Assembly (NCBI RefSeq): GCF_019880385.1
Contig: NZ_CP082273.1
Location: 2,232,001-2,296,000 of the forward strand
Source of the DNA: Nocardioides coralli
Lineage (GTDB): Bacteria; Actinomycetota; Actinomycetes; Propionibacteriales; Nocardioidaceae
Length of the DNA stretch: 64,000 bases
Direction: 5' to 3'
Below the pieces are notes generated by a model. That model did not search any database. It was not told where the DNA came from and saw nothing but the letters and a program-made list of their open reading frames with translations. Shown here one piece after another: positions 33,978 to 42,593 of the stretch (position 1 is its first letter; each line of letters starts with the position of its first letter). The position numbers and the translations under genes were made by a program.

Positions 33978-34554
33978 CGCGCTCCTGATCGTCTCGCTGC
34001 TCCAGACGAGGATCCTGCGTTTCCGACTTCTCAACCTCGCGGCCTCGATCAGCCTGGTGATCTTCAACGCCCTGGTCGAGGTGTGGCCCATGGTGGGGAT
34101 GAACCTCGCGACGACGACGATCAACCTGTTCATGATCCGGAAGCTGCTCAGCGACCGGCACGACGACACCGCCTTCACGGTGCTGCAGGTCGGGCCCCAG
34201 GAGGCCTACTTCCAGCACTTCCTGTCGGTGCACGCCGACGACATCCGGACCTTCCACCCCGCGTACGACGGGACGCAGCCCGACGACCTGGCCTTCCAGG
34301 TCGAGCGCGGCGACGAGACGGTGGGCGTCGTCCTGATCCGGCGTGAGGGCGACGTCGCACGGGTCCAGCTCGACTACGTCACGCCGCGGTTCCGCGACTT
34401 CTCCCCCGGTGAGTTCGTGTGGCGCCGGGCGCCCCGACTGCGCGAACGGGGCTTCCGCAGGGTGGTGACGCCGCCCCGGATGGTCTCGCCCTACTACGAC
34501 CGGCTCGACACCGGTTTCCGCCGCGAGGGCGAGTCCTACGTGCTCGAGCTGTGA
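33928..34554 (+). CDS. YgjV-like membrane protein with C-terminal GNAT-like region
   Basis: This 208-residue protein has three membrane segments in its first 80 residues (LDLFGWAGSALLIVSLL, FRLLNLAASISLVIFNAL, VGMNLATTTINLFMIRKLL), a pattern like the small YgjV-type membrane proteins, then a soluble domain of about 120 residues with beta strands and VVLIRREGDVARVQLDYVTPRF, which resembles a GNAT fold without an obvious acetyl-CoA loop. Function is unknown. GTG at 33928 follows TACCCT by 7 nt and overlaps the DUF2142 gene by 50 bp. It converges on trpD with no gap. Confidence 0.65.
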   Translation: MAWLADNWLDLFGWAGSALLIVSLLQTRILRFRLLNLAASISLVIFNALVEVWPMVGMNLATTTINLFMIRKLLSDRHDDTAFTVLQVGPQEAYFQHFLSVHADDIRTFHPAYDGTQPDDLAFQVERGDETVGVVLIRREGDVARVQLDYVTPRFRDFSPGEFVWRRAPRLRERGFRRVVTPPRMVSPYYDRLDTGFRREGESYVLEL

Positions 34555-35583
34555 TCAGTCCGCGGACGCGCTGACCCAGCGGTCGAGCGTGTCGCGTGCG
34601 GCGCCGGAGTCGACGGCCTCGGTCGCCTTCGCGAGCCCCGCGGGCAGGGAGTCGACCAGGTCCACGGCCGGGTCGTCGTGGACCGCGAGCGCGGCGCCGG
34701 CGTTGAGCAGCACCGCGTCACGCACCGGCCCGGGCTGACCCTCGAGCACCCGGCGTACGACGTCGGCGTTGTGGGTGACGTCGCCACCCCGCAGCGCCTC
34801 GGCGGTCGAGAGCGGCAGCCCCAGGTCGCGGGGGTCGATCGTCGTCGTGGAGACCTCACCACCGTGGACGTGCCACACCGTCGACGTCGTGGTGGTCGTC
34901 AGCTCGTCGAGGCCGTCGTCACCACGGAACACCAGCGCGTCGACCCCGCGCGCCGCCAGCACCCCGGCCATCACGGGGAGCATCCGCGGGTCGGCGCTCC
35001 CGATCGCCTGCGCGGCCGGCTTCGCCGGGTTGGCCAGCGGGCCCAGGAAGTTGAACGTGGTCCCGATCCCCAGCTCGCGGCGCGGGACGGCCGTGTGGCG
35101 CATGCCCGGGTGGAACGCGGCGGCGAAGCAGAAGGTGATGCCCACCTCGGAGGCCAGCGCCGCCACCCGGTCCGGCGGCAGGTCGAGCCGGATTCCGAGG
35201 GCCTCGAGCACGTCGGCCGACCCGGACTTCGACGAGGCCGAGCGGTTGCCGTGCTTGACCACCCGCGCGCCGGCGCCGGCGGCCACGATGGCGGCCATCG
35301 TGGAGATGTTGACCGACATCGACCGGTCTCCCCCCGTGCCGACCACGTCCAGGCAGCGGCCCGCCACTTCGATCGGCGTCGCGGCGGCGTACATCGCCTC
35401 GATCAGCCCGGAGACCTCCTGCGCGGTCTCGCCCTTCGCGCGTAGCGCGACCGCGAAACCGGCCACCTGGGCAGGCGTCGCCTCGCCGGTGACGATCTCC
35501 CCCATGGCCCACGCGGTCTGACCAGCGTCGAGGTCGGTGCCTGCCACCAGCGCGGAGAGCACCTCCGGCCAGCTGTGCGTCAT
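34555..35583 (-). CDS. trpD: Anthranilate phosphoribosyltransferase
   Basis: This 342-residue enzyme transfers phosphoribose from PRPP to anthranilate in tryptophan synthesis. The PRPP-binding loop [16 protein letters not shown], the [21 protein letters not shown] anthranilate-binding segment and [13 protein letters not shown] are all present, so the active site looks complete. No other trp gene lies in the window, as in mycobacteria where trpD is also next to the ctaE-qcr cluster. The ATG at 35583 is 1 bp from the stop of the receiver-like gene upstream, so both are probably on one transcript. Confidence 0.96.
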   Translation of the reverse strand: MTHSWPEVLSALVAGTDLDAGQTAWAMGEIVTGEATPAQVAGFAVALRAKGETAQEVSGLIEAMYAAATPIEVAGRCLDVVGTGGDRSMSVNISTMAAIVAAGAGARVVKHGNRSASSKSGSADVLEALGIRLDLPPDRVAALASEVGITFCFAAAFHPGMRHTAVPRRELGIGTTFNFLGPLANPAKPAAQAIGSADPRMLPVMAGVLAARGVDALVFRGDDGLDELTTTTTSTVWHVHGGEVSTTTIDPRDLGLPLSTAEALRGGDVTHNADVVRRVLEGQPGPVRDAVLLNAGAALAVHDDPAVDLVDSLPAGLAKATEAVDSGAARDTLDRWVSASAD

Positions 35584-35584
35584 G

Positions 35585-36007
35585 TCAGCTGGTCGCGGGG
35601 ACCCGCGACCTCAGCAGCCGCACGACCGCCTCGCCCAGCTGGACCGGGTCGAGGGGGTGGGGTACGGCGGCCTCCGCACGCGACCACGTGGCCAGCCAGG
35701 CGTCCTGCGCGCGGCCGGTGAGCACCAGGACCGGCGGGCACTGGTAGATCTCGTCCTTCAGCTGCTTGGCGATGCCCATCCCGCCGGCGGGGACGGCCTC
35801 CCCGTCGAGGATCGCCAGGTCGATGTGGCCGGCGTCCATGTTCTGGATGACCACCGGCTCGGTGGCCACCTCGACGTACTCCACCTCGGGAAGGTCGGGG
35901 TGGGGCCGGCGGCCGAGCGCGAGGATCACCTGCTGGCGGGTGTTGATGTCGTCGGAGTAGACGAGCACCTTCAGCGGAGCAGCGTTCTGGGCGGTCACGC
36001 TGCGCAT
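35585..36007 (-). CDS. Receiver-domain-like protein (single domain)
   Basis: This 140-residue protein follows the CheY fold: [19 protein letters not shown] (acidic pair), [15 protein letters not shown] (phospho-acceptor Asp) and [17 protein letters not shown] (switch Thr), then a final helix region. No DNA-binding domain follows. The canonical acidic pair is shifted (SDD) and the conserved Lys is not clear, so phosphorylation is uncertain. It lies between the cytochrome-oxidase assembly gene and trpD and shares their strand, 1 bp from each, so it is probably co-expressed. Start: ATG at 36007 or GTG at 35998. Confidence 0.75.
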   Translation of the reverse strand: MRSVTAQNAAPLKVLVYSDDINTRQQVILALGRRPHPDLPEVEYVEVATEPVVIQNMDAGHIDLAILDGEAVPAGGMGIAKQLKDEIYQCPPVLVLTGRAQDAWLATWSRAEAAVPHPLDPVQLGEAVVRLLRSRVPATS

Positions 36008-36008
36008 G

Positions 36009-36932
36009 CTACCGGCCGGGTCCGGACCTCGCGGAGCGTGCCTCGAGCAGGTCGAGCCGACGGTCCTCGCGCTCCGCCTCGCGCATCGACGAACGCACCC
36101 ACTGCACGAACAGGACGCCGAAGAACATCAGGCCGATCAGGTCGCCGGTGCCCCAGAGGATGCCGCCGGCGAGGTTCTGGTCCGCGAACGGGTCGGGCAG
36201 CCAGGCGCCCATCGGCCCCTCGCTCAACGACGGGTACCAGTCGCCCCCCAGCAGCGTCGTCTGCCCCATGATCGTCACGCCCAGGAAGGCGTGGAAGGGC
36301 AGCGTCATGACCACGAGCAGCACGCGGAACGGGTGGCTCACCCGCCCGGGGACCGGGTCGACTCCCATCAGCGGCCAGAAGAAGAGCGCACCGACGAGCA
36401 CCAGGTGGACGTGCATCATCTCGTGGATGTAGACCGACTCCAACGACGCGCGGTACCACCCGGTGAAGTAGAGCGCCCACGGCGAGACGACGTAGAGGGC
36501 GAAGGTCAGCGGCGGGAAGGACAGCACCCGGGCGACCCGCGAGTGCAGGACGGCGAGCAGCCATGCCCGTGGTCGTCGCGGCAACGTCCGCAGAGCCAGG
36601 GTGACCGGGGCGGCCAGCGCGAGCGCCAGCGGCACCAGCATCGAGAGCAGCATGTGCTGGACCATGTGGACGCTCAGCAGCGTCGTGTCGTACGCCGCCA
36701 GCCCGGACAGGGTCGCGAGGGCGAAGATCCCCATGCCGACCGCGAGGGCGAGGGTCCGCCCCCAGGGCCAGCGGTCGCCACGCCGGCGCAGGGTGAGGAC
36801 ACCGAGCAGGTACAGCCCCGAGACCCACACCACGAGGATGAACGGCAGCGGGGCGAGCGACCAGTCCGTGAGGGCCCTCTCGAGCGTGAACTCGGGAAGG
36901 ATCACCCCGCTCAGTACCTCGGACGCCGCCAT
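36009..36932 (-). CDS. ctaG: Cytochrome c oxidase assembly protein, CtaG/caa3 type
   Basis: This 307-residue protein has seven or eight membrane segments. Conserved His-rich stretches are visible: LLSVHMVQHMLLSML, YIHEMMHVHLVLVG and RVSHPFRVLLVV, which fit the CtaG_Caa3 family implicated in copper delivery to the oxidase. It ends with a charged C-terminal tail. ATG at 36932 is chosen because TAGAGT lies exactly 7 nt upstream; the GTG at 36938 would be only 1 nt after it. It is divergent from ctaE, which suits a role in oxidase assembly. Confidence 0.88.
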   Translation of the reverse strand: MAASEVLSGVILPEFTLERALTDWSLAPLPFILVVWVSGLYLLGVLTLRRRGDRWPWGRTLALAVGMGIFALATLSGLAAYDTTLLSVHMVQHMLLSMLVPLALALAAPVTLALRTLPRRPRAWLLAVLHSRVARVLSFPPLTFALYVVSPWALYFTGWYRASLESVYIHEMMHVHLVLVGALFFWPLMGVDPVPGRVSHPFRVLLVVMTLPFHAFLGVTIMGQTTLLGGDWYPSLSEGPMGAWLPDPFADQNLAGGILWGTGDLIGLMFFGVLFVQWVRSSMREAEREDRRLDLLEARSARSGPGR

Positions 36933-36939
36933 GACCACA

Positions 36940-36997
36940 ACTCTAGGTCGGTTCCTCCGGGGGTCGGGATGCCGCCCAGCCCCTCACCCGCCATAAT
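36940..36997. promoter_or_regulatory. Divergent leaderless promoters of ctaG and ctaE
   Basis: TAGAGT (minus, 36940-36945) lies 7 nt before the ctaG ATG. CATAAT (plus, 36992-36997) ends 6 nt before the ctaE GTG at 37004. The elements are 46 bp apart, so their upstream regions overlap and may be co-regulated. Confidence 0.5.
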
Positions 36998-37003
36998 GGC
37001 CGC

Positions 37004-37642
37004 GTGGCGACAGCAACTGCGATTCCGGCCTCCCGCCTGCACGGGCACCACGACCGGCCGAGCATGGTCAGCGTGGGCACGATCGTGTGGCTCTCCAGCG
37101 AGTTGATGTTCTTCGCGGCGCTGTTCGCGGCGTACTTCACGATCCGTTCGGTGTCCCCCGAGCTCTGGGCCCAGAACACCGAGTTCCTCGACGTCCCATT
37201 CGCGTCGGTCAACACCACGATCCTGGTGCTGTCGTCGCTCACCTGCCAGCTCGGCGTCTTCGCCGCCGAGCGTGGCCAGGTCGGACGCACCGGCTCGATC
37301 CTCAAGGTCGGCGGCTGGGGCCTGCGGGAGTGGTTCATCCTCACCTACGTGATGGGCGCGGTCTTCATCGCCGGCCAGGTGATCGAGTACGCCACCCTCA
37401 TCCAGGAGGGCATCACGATCCAGGACAGCGCCTACGGCACGATGTTCTACCTGACGACCGGTTTCCACGGGCTCCACGTCACCGGCGGTCTGATCGCCTT
37501 CCTCTTCGTCCTCGGTCGTACCTACATCGCCCGCAAGTTCACCCACGAGCAGGCCGTCAGTGCCATCGTCGTGTCCTACTACTGGCACTTCGTGGACGTC
37601 GTGTGGATCGGCCTCTTCGCGACCATCTACCTGATCAAGTGA
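37004..37642 (+). CDS. ctaE: Cytochrome c oxidase subunit III
   Basis: This 212-residue subunit has five membrane segments and the family signatures [20 protein letters not shown] (with the conserved Glu), [24 protein letters not shown] and [15 protein letters not shown], ending [19 protein letters not shown]. It forms part of the aa3-type terminal oxidase with CtaC/D/F coded at 43.9-46.9 kb. The length is normal for the short actinobacterial form lacking the first two helices. It is followed after 34 bp by qcrC, giving the ctaE-qcrCAB arrangement typical of the bcc-aa3 supercomplex. Confidence 0.97.
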   Translation: MATATAIPASRLHGHHDRPSMVSVGTIVWLSSELMFFAALFAAYFTIRSVSPELWAQNTEFLDVPFASVNTTILVLSSLTCQLGVFAAERGQVGRTGSILKVGGWGLREWFILTYVMGAVFIAGQVIEYATLIQEGITIQDSAYGTMFYLTTGFHGLHVTGGLIAFLFVLGRTYIARKFTHEQAVSAIVVSYYWHFVDVVWIGLFATIYLIK

Positions 37643-37676
37643 CCCAGCCGACCGCGACGACCCGCAAGGAACCGAT

Positions 37677-38570
37677 GTGCGCCTCCTGAACCGATCCGCC
37701 GGCCGGCTCTCCCGTCACCGGCGCGGCCCGCTGGCCGGCCTGTTCGTGCTGCTGCTCGGGCTGCTGATGACCGGCGGGCTCTACACCGCCTTCGCTCCCG
37801 CCCAGGCGCAGCAGCAGCCCTCCGACGAGGAGCTCGTCGCCGAGGGGCGCGAGCTGTTCCTCGTCAACTGCTCCTCCTGCCACGGGCTCAACGGCGAGGG
37901 CGTCCGCACCGCTGACGGCGACACCCAGCTCGGCCCCTCCCTGGTCGGCGTCGGTGCCGCCGCGGTCGACTTCCAGGTCGGCACGGGGCGGATGCCGATG
38001 GCCCAGCCGGGTCAGCAGGCACCGCGCAAGAAGGTCGTGTTCGACCAGGACGAGATCGAGGCGATGGCGGCGTACGTCGCCTCACTCGGCCCGGGTCCCG
38101 CCATCCCCGACGAGTCCGACTACAGCACCGAGGGCCTCTCCGAGGAGGAGCGCGCCGCCGCCGTGGTCCGCGGCGGTCAGATCTTTCTCACCAACTGCAC
38201 GGCGTGCCACAACTTCACCGGGTCGGGCGGCGCCATGCCGCGCGGCGGCTACGCCCCCAAGATCCTCGGCGTGGACGCCAAGTACGTCTACGAGGCGATG
38301 CTGACCGGTCCGCAGTCGATGCCGAACTTCACCAACGGCAACCTGACGCCCGAGGCGAAGCGGGACGTCATCGCCTACCTGCAGTCCCTGGACGAGAACC
38401 CCGACTACGGCGGCTTCGGCATGGGCGGTCTCGGACCCGTCGCCGAGGGCATGTACGCCTGGATCGTCGGCATCGGCGTCCTGGTCGGGTTCGCGGTGTG
38501 GATCGCCGCCCACTCGACCCGGTCCAGCAAGAACAAGACCACCGACGGCACCGAGAAGGTGGAGGCATGA
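37677..38570 (+). CDS. qcrC: Menaquinol-cytochrome c reductase dihaem cytochrome c subunit
   Basis: This 297-residue protein has an N-terminal membrane anchor, two c-type haem motifs (VNCSSCHGL and TNCTACHNF), and a C-terminal transmembrane helix (about 258-280). Two haems replace the separate soluble cytochrome c, passing electrons directly to the oxidase in the bcc-aa3 supercomplex. AAGGAACC precedes the start; the GTG at 37677 sits inside the four-codon reading frame ATGTGCGCCTCCTGA, a curiosity of little consequence. Its stop overlaps the qcrA ATG (ATGA). Confidence 0.96.
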   Translation: MRLLNRSAGRLSRHRRGPLAGLFVLLLGLLMTGGLYTAFAPAQAQQQPSDEELVAEGRELFLVNCSSCHGLNGEGVRTADGDTQLGPSLVGVGAAAVDFQVGTGRMPMAQPGQQAPRKKVVFDQDEIEAMAAYVASLGPGPAIPDESDYSTEGLSEEERAAAVVRGGQIFLTNCTACHNFTGSGGAMPRGGYAPKILGVDAKYVYEAMLTGPQSMPNFTNGNLTPEAKRDVIAYLQSLDENPDYGGFGMGGLGPVAEGMYAWIVGIGVLVGFAVWIAAHSTRSSKNKTTDGTEKVEA

Positions 38571-39622
38571 CCCCCGACGACGGCACCAACCTGCCAACCC
38601 GGACCCGGAGCGCCGACCCGGTCCCGGACCCGGGGCTCCCGGCCCACCAGTGGCGCCCGACCGACGTCGACCCCCGCGCGGAGCGGCGCGCCGAGCTGCA
38701 GGTGGCGACCCTCTTCGGGCTCTCCGCCGTCTGCGCGGTCCTCTTCGTGGTCTCCTACGTCACGCTGGAGTGGGGCGAGAACCCCACCACCTTCCTCGGG
38801 TTCGGTGCCTCCAACCTCTTCCTGGGCCTCTCGCTCGCCGGCGCTCTGCTGTTCATCGGCATCGGCATCATCCAGTGGGCCCGCAAGCTGATGTCCGACC
38901 ACGAGATCGTCGAGATGCGCCACCCGGCCGCCTCCAGCGAGGAGGACCGGCAGGCGACCCTCGACGTCCTCAACCAGGGGCTCGAGGACTCCGGTATCGG
39001 CCGTCGGCCGCTGGTGCGCAACTCGTTGCTCGGCGCACTCGGCCTGCTGGCCCTGCCCGTCCCCGTCGTGCTGCTGCGCGACCTTGGTCCCCTGCCCGGT
39101 GACTCCCTCTACAGCACGATCTGGGAGCCGGGCATGCGCGTCGTCCGCGACGTGACCGGTACGCCGATCCGTCCGGGCGACCTCGAGATCGGCGACCTCA
39201 TCAACGCCGAGCCGGCCGCGATCTTCGAGACCGACGAGGAGGGCGAGCCGCTCGTCGAGGGCGTGGAGCTCCACGTCGCCAAGTCCAAGGGTGCGGTGAT
39301 CCTGGTCCGGATCGAGCCCGACGAGCTCATCGCCGGCGAGGGCCGCGAGGACTGGGACGTCGACGGCATCGTCTGCTACTCCAAGATCTGCACGCACGTC
39401 GGCTGCCCGATCTCGCTCTACGAGCGGACCACCCACCACGTGCTGTGTCCCTGCCACCAGTCGACCTTCGACCTCGCCGACTCTGCTCGCGTGGTCTTCG
39501 GCCCGGCTGCTCGGGCGCTGCCGCAGTTGCCCCTGGCCGTAGACTCAGAGGGCTACCTCGTGGCACAGAGTGATTTCGACGAGCCGGTTGGCCCGAGCTT
39601 CTGGGAGCGTGACTCGCGATGA
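38567..39622 (+). CDS. qcrA: Rieske iron-sulfur protein of the bcc complex
   Basis: This 351-residue protein has a long N-terminus with three membrane segments (about 45-65, 80-100 and 145-165), an actinobacterial trait, then a Rieske domain with the two [2Fe-2S] motifs CTHVGCP and CPCHQS. It takes electrons from menaquinol and passes them to the dihaem cytochrome. The region between the third helix and the motifs contains an acidic insertion (FETDEEGEPLVEG). ATG at 38567 overlaps the qcrC stop and its own stop overlaps qcrB, so the three genes are coupled. Confidence 0.96.
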   Translation: MTPDDGTNLPTRTRSADPVPDPGLPAHQWRPTDVDPRAERRAELQVATLFGLSAVCAVLFVVSYVTLEWGENPTTFLGFGASNLFLGLSLAGALLFIGIGIIQWARKLMSDHEIVEMRHPAASSEEDRQATLDVLNQGLEDSGIGRRPLVRNSLLGALGLLALPVPVVLLRDLGPLPGDSLYSTIWEPGMRVVRDVTGTPIRPGDLEIGDLINAEPAAIFETDEEGEPLVEGVELHVAKSKGAVILVRIEPDELIAGEGREDWDVDGIVCYSKICTHVGCPISLYERTTHHVLCPCHQSTFDLADSARVVFGPAARALPQLPLAVDSEGYLVAQSDFDEPVGPSFWERDSR

Positions 39623-41367
39623 GCATCGACACCAGCAAGGTTGCGACGAGCAACGCCAAGAGCGCGGCCACGGCCCGCAAGCGCAACCCCGTCGGTGCCG
39701 CCGCCACCTGGGCCGACGACCGGCTCGGCCTGGCCGGCCTGGCCAAGAAGAACCTGCGCAAGGTCTTCCCCGACCACTGGTCCTTCATGCTCGGCGAGAT
39801 CGCGCTGTGGAGCTTCGTCATCCTGCTCCTGACCGGCACGTTCCTGACGTTGTGGTTCAAGCCGAGCATGGCCGAGGTCACCTACATGGGGAGCTACGAC
39901 CAGTTCCGCGGCCTCCACATGTCCGAGGCCTACGCCTCGACGCTGGAGCTCTCGTTCGACGTCCGTGGTGGCCTGCTGATGCGGCAGATGCACCACTGGG
40001 CCGCGATGCTCTTCATCGCGGCGATGATGATCCACATGATGCGCGTCTTCTTCACGGGCGCGTTCCGCAAGCCGCGTGAGCTGAACTGGGTGGTCGGCTG
40101 CCTGCTGCTGCTGCTCGGCACCCTCGAGGGCTTCACCGGCTACTCGCTCCCCGACGACCTGCTCTCCGGCACGGGCGTCCGCGCTGCCGACGGCTTCGTG
40201 AAGTCGATGCCGGTGGTCGGCACCTACATGTCGTTCTTCATGTTCGGCGGCGAGTTCCCCGGCGACGACATCATCTCGCGCCTCTACATCGCCCACGTGC
40301 TGCTGCTGCCGGGCATCCTGCTGGCGCTGATCACCGCCCACATGCTGCTGCTCGTCTACCACAAGCACACCCAGTGGCCTGGCCCCGGCCGGACCGAGCA
40401 GAACGTGGTCGGCTACCCCCTGCTCCCCGTCTACATGGCGAAGGCCGGCGGCTTCTTCTTCATCGTCTTCGGCGTCACCGCGCTGATGGGCGGCCTGCTG
40501 GCGCTCAACCCGGTGTGGAAGTACGGACCCTACGACCCGTCCAAGGTCACCGCGGGCTCCCAGCCCGACTGGTACATGGGCTGGCCGGACGGCGCGCTGC
40601 GGATCATGCCGGGCTGGGAGAGCACCTTCGGGCCGTTCACGATGTCGTGGAACGTCTTCCTGCCGATCATCGTGCTGCCGGGTGTGGCCTTCACGGTTCT
40701 GCTGCTGCTGCCGTTCATCGAGGCGTTCATCACCGGTGACAAGCGCGAGCACCACCTGCTGCAGCGTCCGCGCAACGCCCCGACCCGCACGGCCGTGTTC
40801 GTCGCGCTGATGACGTTCTACGGGCTGCTGTGGGCCGCCGGTGGCAACGACATCATCGCGATCACGTTCGACCTGAGCATCAACCAGATCACCTACTTCA
40901 TGCGGGTGGCGGTCTTCCTCGGGCCGGTCATCGCCTTCATCATCACGCGGCGCTGGTGCATCTCGCTGCAGCGGGCCGACAACGAGAAGCTCCTGCACGG
41001 TTACGAGACCGGCATCATCATGCGTGACCCGCAGGGTGGCTACTCCGAGCGTCACCTCCCGATCAGCGACGAGCGCACCTACGCGCTCACCGCCCGGGAC
41101 CGTGACGAGATGCTGCCCATCCCCCACCGCAACGACGCCTACGGCGTCGCCGAGCGGGGGTACCGGCTGAAGATGCTGCGGGCACGGCTCTCGCGGGCCT
41201 GGTACGGCAACAACGTGCAGAAGCCGACTGCCGAGGAGCTGGAGGCGGGTCACCACCACGCCGAGCACGAGAACCAGCTGCAGGCCGGGCTCGACCACCC
41301 GGCCGACGGCCACCAGTACGACGGTCACCACACGGTCGAGGAGGACGCCCTCCGCGGCAAGCACTGA
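39619..41367 (+). CDS. qcrB: Cytochrome b subunit of the bcc complex
   Basis: This 582-residue cytochrome b has eight or nine membrane segments. The four haem-ligand His are found in RQMHHWAAMLFIAAMMIHMMRVF and in ARLY...IAHVLLLPGILLALITAHMLLLVYHK, and the quinone-site PDWYMGWPDG motif (the actinobacterial form of PEWY) is visible. The long C-terminal extension (after about 420) is typical of actinobacterial QcrB and ends in a His-rich tail (HHHAEHENQ). It is the target class of QcrB inhibitors in mycobacteria. It ends 25 bp before a strong bidirectional hairpin. Confidence 0.97.
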   Translation: MSIDTSKVATSNAKSAATARKRNPVGAAATWADDRLGLAGLAKKNLRKVFPDHWSFMLGEIALWSFVILLLTGTFLTLWFKPSMAEVTYMGSYDQFRGLHMSEAYASTLELSFDVRGGLLMRQMHHWAAMLFIAAMMIHMMRVFFTGAFRKPRELNWVVGCLLLLLGTLEGFTGYSLPDDLLSGTGVRAADGFVKSMPVVGTYMSFFMFGGEFPGDDIISRLYIAHVLLLPGILLALITAHMLLLVYHKHTQWPGPGRTEQNVVGYPLLPVYMAKAGGFFFIVFGVTALMGGLLALNPVWKYGPYDPSKVTAGSQPDWYMGWPDGALRIMPGWESTFGPFTMSWNVFLPIIVLPGVAFTVLLLLPFIEAFITGDKREHHLLQRPRNAPTRTAVFVALMTFYGLLWAAGGNDIIAITFDLSINQITYFMRVAVFLGPVIAFIITRRWCISLQRADNEKLLHGYETGIIMRDPQGGYSERHLPISDERTYALTARDRDEMLPIPHRNDAYGVAERGYRLKMLRARLSRAWYGNNVQKPTAEELEAGHHHAEHENQLQAGLDHPADGHQYDGHHTVEEDALRGKH

Positions 41368-41392
41368 CCGGCAGACCTGCTGGACAGCACCG

Positions 41393-41429
41393 ACAGCGCC
41401 CCGCCACCCATCGGGTGGCGGGGCGCTGT
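41393..41429. terminator. Bidirectional terminator between qcrB and terC
   Basis: A perfect 17-bp stem (ACAGCGCCCCGCCACCC pairing with GGGTGGCGGGGCGCTGT) closes a 3-nt loop, ATC. It separates two convergent genes and can serve both. No T tract is present on either strand, which is common in GC-rich actinobacteria. Confidence 0.85.
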
Positions 41430-41433
41430 GGCG

Positions 41434-42441
41434 TCAGCGGCCGACCCCCACCGGCTCCTCGTCGCGTGCGACAGGCTCCTCCAGCACGTCGCTTCGCCGC
41501 CCCACCAGGATGCTCGACACCGTGGTGGCCGCCAGCACACCGACGACGACCAGGAGCGACACGAGGGTCGGGATCTCGGGTACCCAGGTCCACACCCCGT
41601 GTGCCCAGTGCAGCCCGAGCTTGATCCCGATGAAGACCAGGATGGCTGCCAGGCCGTAGCCCAGGTGCACCAGGCGCGACAGCGCGCCCTCCAGGACGAA
41701 GTAGAGCGCTCGCAGGCCGAGCAGCGCGAAGGCGTTGGTCGCGAACACGAGGAACGGGTCCTCGGTGATGCCGTAGACGGCCGGCACGGAGTCCACGGCG
41801 AACACGATGTCGGTCGCCAGGATGGCCGCCATGACCAGCGCCAACGGGGTCAACATGCGGACGCCGTTCCGCTGGACGCTCAGCCTGGTGCCGACGTAGT
41901 CGGAGGTGACGGGCCGGAAGCGCCTCAGCAGCCTCACCGCCCGGAGCGAGTTGACGTCGATGACGTGGTCCTTGCCGCGCAGCGCGTCACGCAGCAGCTT
42001 CACGCCCGTCAGGGCGAGCACCAGTCCGAAGACCAGGAAGACCCAGGTGAAGGTGGCCAGCGCTGCCGCCCCGAGCACGATGAAGATGGTGCGCAGGACC
42101 AGGGCGCCCACGATGCCGTAGAGCAGCACCCGTTGCTGTAGCTCGCGGGGCACCGCGAAGGCCCCCAGGATCAGGATGAAGACGAAGAGGTTGTCGATCG
42201 ACAGCGACTTCTCGACGAGGTAGCCCGTGTAGTACTCGAGCCCTCGCTGGGCTCCCCAGGCGGACCACACGTAGACGCCGAAGGCCAGTGGCAGCGCGAC
42301 GTAGAAGGCCGACCAGGCCACCGCCTCGCGCATCCGCACCTCGTGCGGTCGGCGGGTGAGCAGGAAGTCGAGCGCGAGCAGCAGCACGACACCGGACACG
42401 AGCACCGCCCACAGCTGGGGCGACGCGATGGACTCGAGCAC
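41434..42441 (-). CDS. TerC family membrane protein (Alx-like metal exporter)
   Basis: This 335-residue protein has about nine membrane segments and the TerC signature regions: EKSLSIDNLFVFILILGAF, with acidic residues in the first membrane pair, and a second ILATDIVFAVDSVPAVYGIT copy, giving the internal repeat of the family. TerC/Alx proteins export manganese. A yybP-ykoY riboswitch in the leader directly supports this role. GTG at 42441 has GAGGAG upstream, in the right arm of a hairpin. It lies downstream of the L,D-transpeptidase gene on the same strand but is likely separately controlled. Confidence 0.92.
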   Translation of the reverse strand: MLESIASPQLWAVLVSGVVLLLALDFLLTRRPHEVRMREAVAWSAFYVALPLAFGVYVWSAWGAQRGLEYYTGYLVEKSLSIDNLFVFILILGAFAVPRELQQRVLLYGIVGALVLRTIFIVLGAAALATFTWVFLVFGLVLALTGVKLLRDALRGKDHVIDVNSLRAVRLLRRFRPVTSDYVGTRLSVQRNGVRMLTPLALVMAAILATDIVFAVDSVPAVYGITEDPFLVFATNAFALLGLRALYFVLEGALSRLVHLGYGLAAILVFIGIKLGLHWAHGVWTWVPEIPTLVSLLVVVGVLAATTVSSILVGRRSDVLEEPVARDEEPVGVGR

Positions 42442-42449
42442 AGAGTTCT

Positions 42450-42562
42450 CCTCAGGATCGTCACCTGAGGTCTCCTTCAGCCCGTGGGCCCCCGCACCGG
42501 GCCATCACTCGGGACGGCGTACTGACCGGCGCAGGTCGTGGGAAGTACTCCCCTCGCGGGAA
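42450..42562 (-). ncRNA. yybP-ykoY (Mn2+) riboswitch with expression-platform hairpin
   Basis: The terC leader carries the two conserved arms of the class on the minus strand, GAGGGGAGTAC (42545-42555) and GAAGGAGACCTC (42467-42478), with GC-rich stems between. A hairpin CCTCAGG-TGACGAT-CCTGAGG (42450-42470) follows and its right arm runs into the GAGGAG ribosome-binding site, so it can hide it; part of the left arm is shared with the aptamer. Mn2+ binding should free the site and raise TerC. A TACACT near 42563-42574 could be the -10. Outer boundaries are approximate. Confidence 0.88.
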
Positions 42563-42593
42563 AGTGTAGCGGAATGGTAGTGAAAGGGCGAGC

